Assembly: GCF_027172205.1 (NCBI RefSeq)
Contig: NC_070616.1
Location: 14,684,001 to 14,748,000, forward strand
DNA length: 64,000 nucleotides
DNA from: Podarcis raffonei
Taxonomy: Eukaryota > Chordata > Lepidosauria > Squamata > Lacertidae
Reading direction: 5' to 3'
In this document: positions 45,501 to 55,719 of the stretch, in pieces
Layout: each line of letters opens with the position of its first letter
Position numbering within the stretch: the first letter of the stretch is position 1
The notes under the pieces: generated by a model
Databases searched by the model: none
The model's input: only the letters and a program-made list of their open reading frames with translations
What the model was told of the DNA's origin: nothing
Made by a program: the position numbers and the translations under genes

Positions 45501-48500
45501 GGTTGGTGGTTCGAATCCCCGTGACGGGGTGAGCTCCTGTTGCTCGGTCCCTGCTCCTGCCAACCTAACAGTTCAATAGCACGTCAAAGTGCAAGTAGAT
45601 AAATAGGTGCCGCTCCAGCGGGAAGGTAAACGGCGTTTCCGTGCACTGCTCTGGTTTGCCAGAAGCGGCTTAGTCATGCTGGCCACATGACCCGGAAGCT
45701 GTACGCTGGCTCCCTTGGCCAACAAAGTGAGATGAGCACCGCAACCCCAGAGTCGGCCATGACTGAACCTAATGGTCAGGGGTCCCTTTACCTTTAAGGC
45801 TGGCTTTCTGTCCTTCCAAAAAAGAACACTTTCTTTATGCCAATAATTCATAAGATGCTCAGCATGGAATATCCAGGCCAAGTGGTGGGGAACCTCCGAC
45901 CCCAAGTCCTCATAGAATTATAGAGTCAGAAGGGACTCAAAGCATCTTCTAGTCCAGGGATAATTAGGTGAGACCTTGATTCCACCTGGATACAGGTCTT
46001 GTCCGTTGTCGCGGTCCCTTCCAACTCTACAATTCTATGAAGCGTATGCAAGAATGAGTTGCTTGCACCCTTCTCTTTCCCCCATTATGTTTGGGGATGG
46101 GGGAAAGGGGGCAGAGAGAGAGAGAACACTTGGCGTCTAGCGGACATGCCTCAAAATCGGCTAAAAACAAAATTGAAATTTCTGCAGGCCCCTTACGTGG
46201 ACGTCATCTGCGTAAATAGCTACTTCTCCTGGTACCACGACCCTGGACACCTGGAGGTCATCCGCCTGCAGCTGAACTCTCAGTTTGAGAACTGGTACCA
46301 AACTCACCAGAAGCCCATTATCCAGAGCGAGTATGGAGCAGATGCCATCGCTGGCCTCCACATGGTGAGTCCGGCTCTTCCGAGGCCAGTCGCCTGTAGG
46401 CAGAAAACATTTCTTCCCAAAGAAGAATTGCAGATGTCTGAGAGGAGAACTGTACTGAGCAGCTGCTTGTTGCTGATCTGTGTCTGCTCAGAATGCTCAA
46501 CACACACACACACACACACACACAAATTACCTGGTGGCTTTGACCCAATACTGGTACAGTAATAGCCTATGCCTTTAAGCAAGTTTCTAGTCCATCATGA
46601 ACTCTTCAGGCCTCTTCCCTCCCTGGTGCACATTCACAGATATCTAGCTAAGCCAGTGTGTTGTAGTGGTTAGAGTGTTGGACCAAGACCTGGGTGACCC
46701 AGGTTCAAATCCCTCACTTGGCCAGGAAGCTCAATGGGTGGCCTTGGGCCAGTCTGTGAGCCTGACCTACCTCACAAGGTTGCTGTGAGGATGAAATGGG
46801 GACAGGGTGAACTATGTATGCCACTTTGAGCTCCTTGGAGGAAAGGTGGGATATCAAAGTAAAAATAAGCAAATAAAGGTGGCATTTTAATTAGGATTTT
46901 GGAATCCTGCTTAGACGAAGGGTGGTTTAAATGTCAAACAAAGAAAAAGTCCTGCCCTCTAGATCAGCAGTGGGAAATTTTGGCCCAATCTTTTTTGATT
47001 CATGGGCCAAGTTTGAAAGCTGGGTCCTTCCCCGCTGTCAATCATCTGAAATTGACCCATGGGGAGGTGGGGGTAGGGGTCTGCTTTGCCAGCACCACTC
47101 CGCACACACCCCCAGAACACCCTGGTGAACCTGCATCCAGCAGGACTGAGCTCTCCACTTATCATGAGATAAGTTACTGTACAACCTTTAGAAGACATCT
47201 GAAGGCAGCTCTGTATAGGCAAGTTTTTAATGTTTAATTATTATTTTTTATATGCTGGAAGCTGCTCAGAGTGGCTGGGGCAACCCAGTCAGATGGGCGG
47301 GGCACAAATAATAAAATTATTATTATCAGGTGATGAGCGGAGGGTTCAATCCTGCTCTCTGCAGAGTTCTACTTTGTCAGGGTGTTCCCCCACAGGGAAC
47401 ATGGTGGAGAGACAGCACCCAGCAGGATAGAACCTCACCTCCACATCCACACCAGTTGATTGATAGGTGGGCGTTGCTCGGGGAAAGTGGTCTTGCAGGC
47501 CAATCTGAGGCCCACAACAGGCCAAAGGTCCCCCACCCCTCTAAAGCAACATAGAACGAGAGCGTTTCACCTTCCGCACGACAGCGACCCAAATATTGGA
47601 TGGCTGCTCTCATTCATTGCGCAGCCTGCACTGGTTCCATGCACATAAGGGCTCTTCCTTCCTTCCTGTTCATCTCGCTTGAGAGGCCTCTTCCTTTCCC
47701 TATTCCCGCAGGACCCGCCTCTCATGTTCTCTGAGGAATACCAGGCAGCTGTGCTAAAGGAGTATCATGCTGTCCTAGACCAAAAGAGGAAGGAATATGT
47801 GATTGGAGAACTCATCTGGAATTTTGCCGACTTCATGACGAACCAAGGTACTGGCGTCCGTGTCCTCTGCGAAAGTCTTCCGCTCCCAAGTTTCTTTAGG
47901 ACTCTGCCGTTGGGAAGCAACTCATAAATTTAATACAGTGGTACCTCGGGTTAAGTACTTAATTCGTTCTGGAGGTCCGTTCTTAACCTGAAACGGTTCT
48001 TAACCTGAAGCACCACTTTAGCTAATGGGGCCTGCCGCTGCCACCGCACCACCGGAGCACAATTTCTGTTCTCATCCTGAAGCTCTTAACCCGAGGTAAT
48101 ATTTCTGGGTTAGCGGAGTCCGTAACCTGAAGCGTATGTAACCTGAAGCATATGTAACCCGAGGTACCACTGTACTAGGGGGCGCTGCCCTTGTTCACTT
48201 TGCCTTGCTAACTCCATCTATCGCTTTCCCAAACCTCCTTCACCCACATCTAGCCAACCCCTTCTCTCCCTCTACACCTGCCTGACCCCCTATGGTTCTT
48301 GACTACCTTTGCTTGTGCCGAAATGTACAAGCCAGCTTCTCTGGTGTGGTGGCAATGGGGCAGGGGCGTCTTAGAATTCTTGGGATTTGCTTCCAGCATC
48401 CTGCAGAATATTTATCAGCAATAAACAAATGCTAGAGTCAGTGCTGCCCCCTGGCGACAGCTCCTCGGAAGTCTTAAATCTCTGGAAACTTTTGACGTTG

Positions 48501-49548
48501 GTTTGGAGGTACAGTGGTACCTTGGTTGTCGAACATAGTCCGTTCCGGGAGGTTGTTCGACTTCCGAAATGTTTGACAACCGAGGCACAGAGGGCGGTCG
48601 GCAAAGTCAATGGAGGAAAAAGAAAAACACACAGCAGAAGCCGTTCGACTTCCGAGGCGCATTCAAAAATGGAAGCAAATGCTTCTGGGTTTTCGGTGTT
48701 CGGGTTCCAAAACCTTTGGCTTCTGAGACTCTCAAAAACCAAGGCTCTGGCAGGATCCTAGAGTCCTCCTGCCTCATTCCAAAAGCTTAGTTAGCACTTT
48801 CCCAGTTTAGAAAGGAGGTGGGAGGACTCTTGGACCCTGCCAGAGCCTCGAGGGGGCCAAATTTTAGTCTTGCTTACATTTCCAGCACAACAAGGTTGTG
48901 TGCGGCTCGTGCATTCTGTGTCTAAGTACCCTTGCGGCCCAGTTGTATGAAAAGTTGGGACTGTCCTGCTATAGGCAATGCAAGACGGCAGCTCCCAGGT
49001 TTTCAAGAGCTGTTGAGGCAAGAGAACAGACTGCCTGGTGAAGCAGGGGGTTTTCATTCACGTAAGGAATTTAAGCAGGGGCTGGCCACATCTGGCAGGG
49101 GTGCATCCTGCACTGGACAGGAAGTGGCCCAGAGATCAGGGACAGGGAACCTGCATGGCCCTTTGGATGTTGTTGGACTCCAATTCCCATCAGCCCCAGG
49201 CAGACAGCTTTGCCAGCACTGAGAGATGATAGGAGTTGGGAGTCTAACAATGTATGGAGAGCCATCAGATTCCCCATCCTTGGTCTGGATTACCTGCAAG
49301 TTCCTTCCCCGCTCTACAAAGCTGTTGCCATTGAGCCTTCCCTTTGTATCTTTCTTCCCCATCTTGCAGGCACAACACGCGTTTTGGGCAACAAGAAAGG
49401 TATTTTCACCCGCCAACGACAACCCAAATCGGCCGCCTTCGTCCTAAGGGAGAGATACTGGAAGCTGGCTGAGGAATGCAGGCCCCTTGCGCGGCCCAAT
49501 TACCATGACATCGGTTTGCCCCAAACTCAGGCATCCAAGTGCACTTGA
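34070..49548 (+). CDS. GUSB: Beta-glucuronidase, complete, 12 exons, 654 aa
   Basis: GUSB is the lysosomal family-2 glycosidase that removes terminal glucuronic acid from glycosaminoglycans. Exons: 34070-34276, 36649-36837, 37556-37737, 38566-38708, 39774-39961, 41023-41175, 42294-42472, 43935-44081, 45309-45393, 46188-46364, 47712-47847, 49370-49548. All junctions are GT-AG and phases join to 1965 bases including TGA; human has 12 exons and 651 residues. A signal peptide (about 1-22, [16 protein letters not shown]...) precedes [13 protein letters not shown]. Landmarks: GTIHY in the sugar-binding domain, [12 protein letters not shown] before the hinge, [11 protein letters not shown] opening the barrel, acid/base E450 in ANEPAS, Y503 in NSYFSWY, nucleophile E539 in QSEYGA (each one less than human 451, 504, 540), and [13 protein letters not shown] near the end. 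Sequons NNT, NES, NGS and NKS fit N-glycosylation and lysosomal sorting. The C-terminal tail after [10 protein letters not shown] differs from human, as is usual. The gene converges with VKORC1L1. Confidence 0.97.
34763..34882. mobile_element. Short palindromic DNA element
   Basis: Inverted ends CCATGGGTGTAGCCGG and CTGGCTACGCCCATGG flank a C/G-run and A/T-rich centre, 120 bp. Target duplication not clear. Probably a non-autonomous DNA transposon. Confidence 0.55.
35828..36240 (-). repeat. tRNA-headed SINE with CR1-like tail, reverse, split by a hAT element
   Basis: Left part 35828-35882 is the CR1-like tail (ATAGAATCACAGAATTGTAG); right part 36137-36240 carries the rest and the reversed tRNA-like head (GGGGATTGAACTTGCAACC, GCAACTGAGCTATCC). 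A hAT element lies between, so the SINE is older. Confidence 0.75.
35883..36136 (-). mobile_element. Non-autonomous hAT element, copy 3
   Basis: Reverse-oriented copy of the family at 309 and 11217, 254 bp, with a perfect 8-bp duplication TTCTAGTC at 35875-35882 and 36137-36144. Confidence 0.9.
36905..37352 (-). repeat. tRNA-derived SINE, reverse, with a second SINE inside
   Basis: The outer copy runs from TTTTTATTTTCTGCATTTAT to AACCACTGCACCACCACTG. A second, more GC-rich copy (GGATTTGATATCCCGC, CAAGGTCACCCAGCAGCTGC) fills about 37035-37262 and interrupts it. Confidence 0.6.
38732..39077. mobile_element. GC-rich non-autonomous hAT element in GUSB intron 4
   Basis: 346 bp between perfect 8-bp duplications GCCAGAGC (38724-38731 and 39078-39085). 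Ends CAGCGACGCGGACT and AGTCGGCGCCTATG are imperfect inverted repeats. The G/C-run arms GGGGGGGCGGAGCCCCCCC form a strong hairpin. No coding capacity. Confidence 0.8.
39469..39520. repeat. (AAT)n microsatellite
   Basis: About seventeen AAT units, at the 3' end of the reverse LINE fragment that follows and probably grown from its tail. Confidence 0.92.
39521..39670 (-). repeat. LINE 3' end, reverse
   Basis: TTATTTATACCCCGCCCATC, GGCTGGGCTTCCCCAGCCAC and the AACTTTCCTAAACAGG stretch. The forward version is at 47150-47328. Confidence 0.65.
40513..40655 (+). repeat. tRNA-Ala-like SINE
   Basis: GGGAAGTGCTGTAGCTCAGC head, AGGTTTGATCCCCAGTGGCA, ACCGCTGCCAGCCAGAGTAG body, and a shortened tail. Confidence 0.65.
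41294..41870. mobile_element. Non-autonomous hAT element in GUSB intron 6
   Basis: 577 bp, AT-rich. Ends CAGTGGTTCCCAAACT and AGTTTGGGAACCTTTG are inverted repeats. Target copies GTTTAGAT (41286-41293) and GTCTAGAT (41871-41878) differ at one base. Confidence 0.85.
41879..42064. mobile_element. Second, unrelated hAT element abutting the first
   Basis: 186 bp. Ends CAGGGGTAGTCAACCT and AGGTTGACAACCCCTG. Perfect duplication GTCTAGAT at 41871-41878 and 42065-42072; the left copy is shared with the preceding element. Confidence 0.88.
43290..43860 (+). repeat. 5'-truncated LINE 3' region in GUSB intron 7
   Basis: A frame at 43292-43543 contains [19 protein letters not shown]-like residues (..[29 protein letters not shown]), the usual end of a CR1/L2-type LINE protein. 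The 3' end GCCAGGAAGGGTGGGATACA is followed by short GATT/TATT repeats. Confidence 0.65.
44590..45160 (+). repeat. CR1-type LINE 3' region in GUSB intron 8
   Basis: The longest CR1 copy here: AGGATGGAGGGACACCCGC, ATGAGAGGAGTTTATAAAAT, ATGGAACTCCCTCCCACAGG, GGATGCTGAACTAGATGGG, and the end GGCTCTTCCTATGTTC. Confidence 0.78.
45445..45792 (+). mobile_element. Sauria-type SINE, copy 3
   Basis: Complete copy in GUSB intron 9 from GGGACGCAGATGGCGCTGTG to AGGGGTCCCTTTACC, with a perfect 9-bp duplication TTTAAGGCT (45436-45444, 45793-45801). Confidence 0.9.
45911..46040. repeat. CR1-like tail in two opposed orientations
   Basis: Starts as a reverse tail (ATAGAATTATAGAGTCAGAA) and ends as a forward tail (GTCCCTTCCAACTCTACAAT then TCTATG). 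Confidence 0.6.
46500..46524. repeat. (CA)n microsatellite
   Basis: About twelve CA units in GUSB intron 10. Confidence 0.92.
46648..46878 (+). repeat. tRNA-derived SINE
   Basis: GCCAGTGTGTTGTAGTGGTT, CCAGGTTCAAATCCC, CTCACAAGGTTGCTGTGAGG, ending GGAGGAAAGGTGGGATATCA. Best preserved of its family here. Confidence 0.82.
46965..47538. mobile_element. hAT element interrupted by a LINE 3' end
   Basis: Left end CAGCAGTGGGAAATTTTGGCC with CTCTAGAT before it (46957-46964); right end GGCCAAAGGTCCCCCACCCC with CTCTAAAG after it (47539-47546, six of eight bases match). The middle is broken by a forward LINE 3' end at about 47150-47328. Confidence 0.6.
47150..47328 (+). repeat. LINE 3' end nested in hAT element
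   Basis: AGAAGACATCTGAAGGCAGC, CTGCTCAGAGTGGCTGGGGC, AACCCAGTCAGATGGGCGGG, ending in TAATAAAATTATTATTAT. Forward counterpart of 39521-39670. Confidence 0.7.
47936..48172. mobile_element. Palindromic mariner-like element A
   Basis: 237 bp with inverted ends CAGTGGTACCTCGGGTTA and TAACCCGAGGTACCACTG, flanked by TA on both sides. Internal repeats of TTAACCTGAA. Non-autonomous Tc1/mariner-type. Confidence 0.85.
48512..48749. mobile_element. Palindromic mariner-like element B, end missing
   Basis: Begins TA then CAGTGGTACCTTGGTTGTCG, with internal TTCGACTTCCGA repeats facing each other. The right end stops at AAAACCAAGG without the terminal TACCACTG. Confidence 0.72.
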
Positions 49549-49741
49549 CATACGCTGTTACGTTAAGCACAGCAGAAGAAATTCAATGAGAGGCACTACT
49601 GAGCATCCAAATAGAGACTAAATTTCCGTGTTTTTGCTCCAATGTGTTTTCTTCATGAAAGCAGGGGAGGGACCGCAGCTTTGCTCTTCCGTACGATAAA
49701 GCCAAAGGAACGTAAATGAAAACGGACAAAGATTTTCTTAT

Positions 49742-49830
49742 AGAACCATAGAATTGTAGAGTTGGGATCCCGAGGGTCATCTAGTCCAACCCCCTGCAAT
49801 GCAGGAGGAATTAAAGCATCCATGACATTC
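49742..49830 (-). repeat. CR1-like 3' end, reverse
   Basis: AGAACCATAGAATTGTAGAG, GGGTCATCTAGTCCAACCCC. Confidence 0.7.
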
Positions 49831-50064
49831 TCATTTTGAACATGTTTTTAGATTCTGGTTTACACAAAGCCAGTGTAGCCTTGTGTAACGATCACCACAA
49901 TCTCTTGGGTCTTTTTGACAAGTATGGTATATGAGCAAGAAGCTGCTGGTTCAGCAGAAATGCTTGTCTATTTCAGTGGCCAACCAGATGCCTATTCTGG
50001 GAAGCCCCTGAGCAGGAGATTAGCACAACAGACACACTCTTCCCACTTGTAATTCACAGCGATT

Positions 50065-50340
50065 GATAGAGCATAGCCATTGGTGGCCTTAACCGCCATG
50101 AATATGTCCAATCCTCCTTTAAAGCCATCCAAGTTGGTGGCCATCACTGCCTCCAGTGGGAGAGAGTTCCAGAGTTTAACTATGTGCTGCGTGAAGGAAT
50201 TACCGGTATTTTGTCTGTCCTGAATCTTTCAACATTCAACTTTAGCAGATGACCCTATTGGGTGCTAGCATTATATGTGAGGGAGAAAAACTTCTCCCCA
50301 TTCTTTCTCCACAGTGCATAACTTTATGCACTGTAATGCG
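50065..50340 (-). repeat. CR1-type LINE 3' fragment, reverse
   Basis: CCTCCTTTAAAGCCATCCAA, GGCCATCACTGCCTCCAGTG, GAGTTCCAGAGTTTAACTAT and GGGAGAAAAACTTCTCCCC. Last repeat before the repeat-free 3' UTR. Confidence 0.72.
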
Positions 50341-50450
50341 GACTGTGACTAAACATCAAGGTATTGGGGGCCTTACTGGGGAGAAGGGCATGAAACAGCA
50401 GCCCGGATTATGAAACAACACTGCAAAGACATCCACAGATAATTTCTACA

Positions 50451-50456
50451 TTTATT
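50451..50456 (-). terminator. VKORC1L1: Candidate VKORC1L1 polyadenylation signal
   Basis: TTTATT on the plus strand reads AATAAA on the gene strand. It sits where repeat-free sequence gives way to CR1 fragments, which supports it as the distal end of the transcript. Earlier alternative sites cannot be excluded. Confidence 0.45.
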
Positions 50457-52597
50457 TTTGTTTTTTATACCAAAAAAGTTATGTGCAACAAATAAAACAT
50501 TCTTACATTATTTACATGGTTTCTGTTTTAATTTCGCATTAGCAAAAAGTGGACCCCAGACCTTAGAATGTCGCAGTCTTAGGTTGAACAGAAAAACGGA
50601 ACGACTCCAATTTAGACACAGGTGGCGAGTTCGAAACACATGAAAAAGAAATAATAATTGTCAGATCAAAACATACGAGACAGAACACACATTGAATATT
50701 TAGTCCATGCTTAATACAGGTTTTTTTTTAATTAAAAAAATGGTAATGGAATACTTCAGCTTCCTTAGTTTTGCAAGGGTGTGTTTCAATAGCGTTGGCA
50801 GAACAGAGGCCAAAGTATTTTATTTTATTTTTAAATCCAGGTAGGCCAGGAGCTGCTAGCTGAAATCCTAGCTTTCTTTTTGGATCAGAGACCACATCGA
50901 ACAGCAAGAAAACCCCTTTCAAAAGATGTTCTGATTCTGCAGTCTGCTAACATTTCCATAAGCAGCGGACCTTTATAGAAACACACACCCACACCCCGGA
51001 CTACAGATTTATCCCATCCTTCGCCAACCGCCCTTTGCCAACCTGATGCTCTCTAGATGTTTTGGAACCCCCCCCCCAATCTCTCACCAGCTCCCTCCAG
51101 ACGTGGTTGGCGAAGGCGGCACAAAAGCAACATGAACACGTCAGTTCATCTAGATCAAAACCTTGAAGGGGTGAGTGGAAGCTGGACTTTTGTCTGCCTC
51201 AAATAATATGCCTTCATTCAAAATTAACCTCACAAGCTCCTGGACGCAACAGCTACCCCATACTCTACTGTGAAGGGTCCCACGTGTAATACAAAAATGG
51301 GTTTCTCCGACCCACAAGGGCTCCCTGTCTCCCATCCCCCACTAAGCAAAAAGCTGCCTGCTCCCTGTCTGCAGGATGACTTGGAGACGCCACACTCACT
51401 TTTTGAGGCCCTTTGGCCACAGTTTTCAGGGGTTGGGCTGGAATGACAGGTGAGGGAGGAGAATGAGGTTGGTCTCCAGAAAGTCTGGCTTCCCCACACA
51501 TAGGGCTAATACGAACTTGAACCTTTAGATCACCGAAAGACAACAAGCATTTCCCTGTTTCTCTCTGGCATAAAATGAGGCAGATGCAACTGGCCAAGCA
51601 TGGTTGTGTAAAAAGACGGGATTTTGGCAGGTGCATGGGGAAAAAGGGGCAAGGGTTCCCTCTTCTACATAGGTCCATGAAGTCTGCTGACCTCAAGAGA
51701 AAATCATGTGAGCAAGTTGCAACTGGTGCTGCATGGAGCACCACCATGTTGCAACCTGCACTCAAACTGCTTTTTTGCATGGATGGTCCTATCCTCTCAT
51801 GGCTGAGACACATTATGGGGAAAGTTGGCTGGGGCTTTTTTGGGGTCCCATTGGGGTGGGCGATAAGGAAGCGTGCACACTTCTTGCAACCCTGCAGGCA
51901 GGTCCAGCCACCACAGTGTGTTAAGGGGCCTGGCTACTCCAAAGGAGAAGGGTTTCCTTTCCCCTGGTGATGGGAGCAGGGGGAAGGAGCCGGATGGGCT
52001 CTCCTGCAGCTACAAGTCAACTGCCGAGTGCCCTGGGTGGCTGTTACGCAGGGGTCAAAACAAACCAGGCTGGGACCATCTGTGATGCACAGAGCCTGCG
52101 AAGAACACTTAACAAAACAGTGGGTTTCTCTCCGTTGGGGAGAAAATGAAGGGGGAGGGATGAATTCAACACCCAAGGTTTTGATTCTGCAATTCAAGAT
52201 CAGGCAGAGCAGGCCAAATTGCATGGGAGCAATGAGGCTTGCTGGCCCTGGAAAGCAGGAAAAGGCTGGTCCCAAGAAGCGGGGAGGAAACACAAAGGCC
52301 AAGGTTACAATCGTGTACAAATGGAACTCTTCTCCTTGACCAAAGGTTCAAGGAAAGCAAAGCCTCTCGCCCTCAGATATGTTAAGAAATAATAATAATC
52401 AATAAATAAACCCTTACATTTCATCATTACAAGGGCATTACAAGAGCAAGGGCAAAAAACAAAAAAAATCTATACCACCGACAAATTTCAAGACAAGCTT
52501 CAGTTTTACTCTTGTTAACACAAGATGTCTTTTGAGAAACTTTTCCCCACCCTGACGAAGACAACGAGCGGTTATTAGTGTTTTTTCTTTCTTTTAT

Positions 52598-52670
52598 ACA
52601 CTTTATGTATGCATATATGTGTGTATATATATACATACATACACACACATATACACAAATACATATACAT
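52598..52670. repeat. TA/TG-rich simple repeat
   Basis: Alternating ATGT, TATA and ACAC runs inside the presumed VKORC1L1 3' UTR. Confidence 0.8.
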
Positions 52671-55600
52671 ATCAAACAGTACTCATATGACCAGGCTTCC
52701 ACTGCCACCCTCTTGTGCTCGGTTGTGGTCCCTTGTGAGAACCGGACTGTTCATTTGGCAGGCTTTAAAAATACTGTCGAAAAAGACCATTGGGGGGGGG
52801 AGATGCCGATCCCACTGAAAACACACTGCGTTTTTCACAAGACACAAGAGGATTTCATTCTAACACCTTAATCTTGTGTTGTTGTTTTAAGAAGGAGAAC
52901 GGTACATCAAAACGAGGACTTCTTACACAGACTCACGAGAAGTATTTAGACACAGACTGAATGGAATTTTCTAGAAGGAGGTTCTTCAAAGAACGTTTTC
53001 AGCCCTCTCAGATACGAAGGCAGGAAAGGGTCTGCCCTGCACCGGGAGTGGGCAGTGGGAATAGCGCAGGGCTATCCTTTTGGCATCACACGCTTGGGAG
53101 AACAGTTTCTCTTGGGATTGGTTAGATACATTCAGATCTGCCCCAAGATATTTCACTGTCCTGTGCAACCCAGGACAGGCACTGCGAGATGCCTAGGAAA
53201 CAATGCCGGGTGCCAGTGCTCTGATCACATGCCACTGAGCTAAATGAACCTGCTACCCTTAATACTTTTGCACAAGTGTGCGCAGGCACGCACACCCAAA
53301 GCAACTGCCGGAGTTATTTGGGGATGAATATATCAATTCCACAGGCTAACTCATACAGGAGCCTCAAGTAGTCCTCCCATGCAGAGAAGCCTCCAGGTGA
53401 CTGTAGCAGCTGTGCGGTTCCAACAGGGGCTACGGTCACCCACAGAGACTGCCCTTCCAAACCCTCCTTAGCACCTCTAAAACACACACTCTCACTCTCC
53501 AGAAACACTTGCTTTCTTGCTGCCTCTACGAGAACAAAGCGGCAACCTCGTTTTCCCACCGCTGCGGGAAGCTGGAGGCAGGGGAAATAGGAAAGACAGC
53601 AGCACTTCCATGGAGGGATCTTTTGAGTGTGGCAGCTGTGTCAAGACTGGAAGCTGCTCCTGCCTTCCCAGATTTCAAGCCCTGCAAAACGGTCCATTTG
53701 CGGGCTCCTGCCTTCCTATCAAAACTGGCCGGGCAAAGCCTCCATGGTTGGGTAATGTAGTGTGGGAAGGAAGGGCAGGTAAGCCTCTTCCACCAGGAGA
53801 TGCTCCAGCACAAAGAGCAGAAGCCAGTCACAGGGACTGTGGAGCCCACACTGCTGCCCTTGTCGGCAGTGGGCACCAAGCATTGACTTGGCTGAAAGGA
53901 CCAGTTTTGGGGGGTGGCCATTCCTGCCCCCTCCAACCAGGCTTCATAGGCACGTCCTTGGAAGGCCTTCACAGCAGCCTAGTGCCTTCCCCCTGGGCGC
54001 TTTCGGACTACAACTCTCCTCAAACATAGTCCAAACTACGAGGTTAGCCAAAGTGATCACAGGAGGAACCCATCTGGGATGATTGGTTATGTGGGGAGCC
54101 CCATGGGAAGAGAAACACTTCCTACATACTGCAAAGGTTTGTTTCATATATATATCTATCTCTCTCGTACGAACACTTCTGTCTGCCCATTTCAAACACC
54201 TCCAACCCCTTGGCCCAATATTTGGTTTTTTTCTTTTTTAAGGACAGAAGGCACTTTTTTTAAAAGGAAAAAGAAACACTGCATTTCAGGACGCCATGGA
54301 ATGAAGGAAAATAACCCACAGTGATGCGCTCTTTCCCTTGAACGTACAGTTTCCAACAAGAACCGTTACGGAATCCTAAGCCTTCCCTTTCAACCAATCC
54401 TATTCATTTTCATTCGCCTGCCCATTTTCTTTTAACACAATCCTTACCCCTCATCTCAAGAGCGGGGGGAAGAGTTCAATATCCACCCTAAACTTCACTC
54501 CCAATTTTGTAATAAGGATCCGGGACCACTAGGTCTCTACAAAGTTTGTCACAATCATTTTATGCGCCAGCCTCGTTGAAACAAAGGGAAACTGCCCAGG
54601 GGAAACTCTAAGTGCCCTTGGACATTGCCTTCCATTGCATTCTGGCTTGCATAAGAAGACTTCAGTGCATCAGTTTGCCAGTAAGTCACTGGGATCCAGT
54701 GTAACGTTGTAATTCTACGCAGCAGCTTGAAATATACCTCAAACCATTAATACTGTTTGGCCGCCTGACATCGATTTGGAGCGCAAGGCCGGCTCTCCCC
54801 TTTTTCTATTTGAGAAGATGGCTCTCCCAATGCCACGACCCTCCATTCCCCCAGGCCAAACCCTTCTTAGTGTCCTCCCAGCAGGTCTTTCGTCACCCAC
54901 GCCAAACAGCTCACGTGTTGCACAGGAACCTGTATTAAGTCCTGCCGCTTTCTGAAGACATGCACAACTTGCCGCATCAAATTCCATTTTCATGTCCAAA
55001 GAAAAAGAAGAAGGAATCTCAACTAATTCTCCCTCGTTGCAACAGTTTTCTCCAGAGAGATGGGCTCATTTCATCCTCCATTAAAAAAATAAAATATTCC
55101 AACAAGAATTGGAAGGTTTTTCAAGTCGCTAAGCTTCTGAACAAAACCCGGTTTGAGCCGTGATAAGCTTCTGGTTTCACACGGACGCTGCCCAGCGTTT
55201 CTGAGCCTTATGTACAATGTTGCAGTAAGTCTTCTAAGTGAAATCCCCTTAGCTACAAATACACATAATGTAAACAGCAACATTTCCGTACGGTACCTCT
55301 AAAGTCTAGAATAAAGTTATCATGATCTTCTGTTAAAGCTCCCAAAACTGAATTTATACATAGAGTGCGGGGGCTTCCTAGCAAGTGTTACCAACCTGAA
55401 ATATTGGGGGGAGGACAGAATAGGAGGGTGCAACGAATCTGCAGCTAAGAACTCCTTCAGCGTAGAGTTAAAGCTGGTCTTTGATTGGGTTAGGACTTCC
55501 ACCGATGCCACCTTGAATTCATTGGACAGAAGCTACCACAGAGCCCGGTTCTTTTCCATTCACTGTCATTAAACCAGTGACAATCCTTGGGGGAAAGCAT

Positions 55601-55719
55601 CTGATATGGAGAAGAAAAATAACAACAACAAAAACCTTCTTTTACTGTGAAATAAACTCGAAACGGAAGTCGGGTCTTCAGACTGTCAGTCAAAAGTTTT
55701 CATGGGGGGGGGTAGGGGG

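Larger units (their letters stand above)
49549..50430. other. GUSB 3' UTR and gap between convergent genes
   Basis: About 0.9 kb lies between the GUSB stop and the probable VKORC1L1 poly(A) site. It holds a CR1-like fragment (49742-49830, minus orientation) and a second CR1 3' fragment (about 50065-50340, minus). The GUSB poly(A) signal is not clear: GATAAA at 49695 and ATTAAA at 49810 are variants, the latter inside repeat sequence. Confidence 0.55.
50440..55719 (-). other. VKORC1L1: Probable long 3' UTR of VKORC1L1
   Basis: Downstream of the VKORC1L1 stop codon, 5.3 kb run without any SINE, LINE or DNA transposon that I recognise, unlike every other stretch of this length in the window. 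On the minus strand an AATAAA lies at 50451-50456 (TTTATT on the plus strand), a plausible end. The stretch contains a TA/TG-rich simple repeat at about 52598-52670. Open frames up to 182 codons on either strand show no family likeness and are not called. Human VKORC1L1 is also known for a long 3' UTR. The assignment is inference from position and repeat depletion. Confidence 0.6.

Noticed and set aside
46059-46562. 167-codon open frame, plus strand
   Set aside because: It is GUSB exon 10 read through into both introns; the acceptor at 46187 and donor at 46365 define the true exon.
51265-51813. 182-codon open frame, minus strand
   Set aside because: It lies in the presumed VKORC1L1 3' UTR, has no recognisable domain or compositional bias, and this length is expected by chance in a long G/C-balanced stretch.
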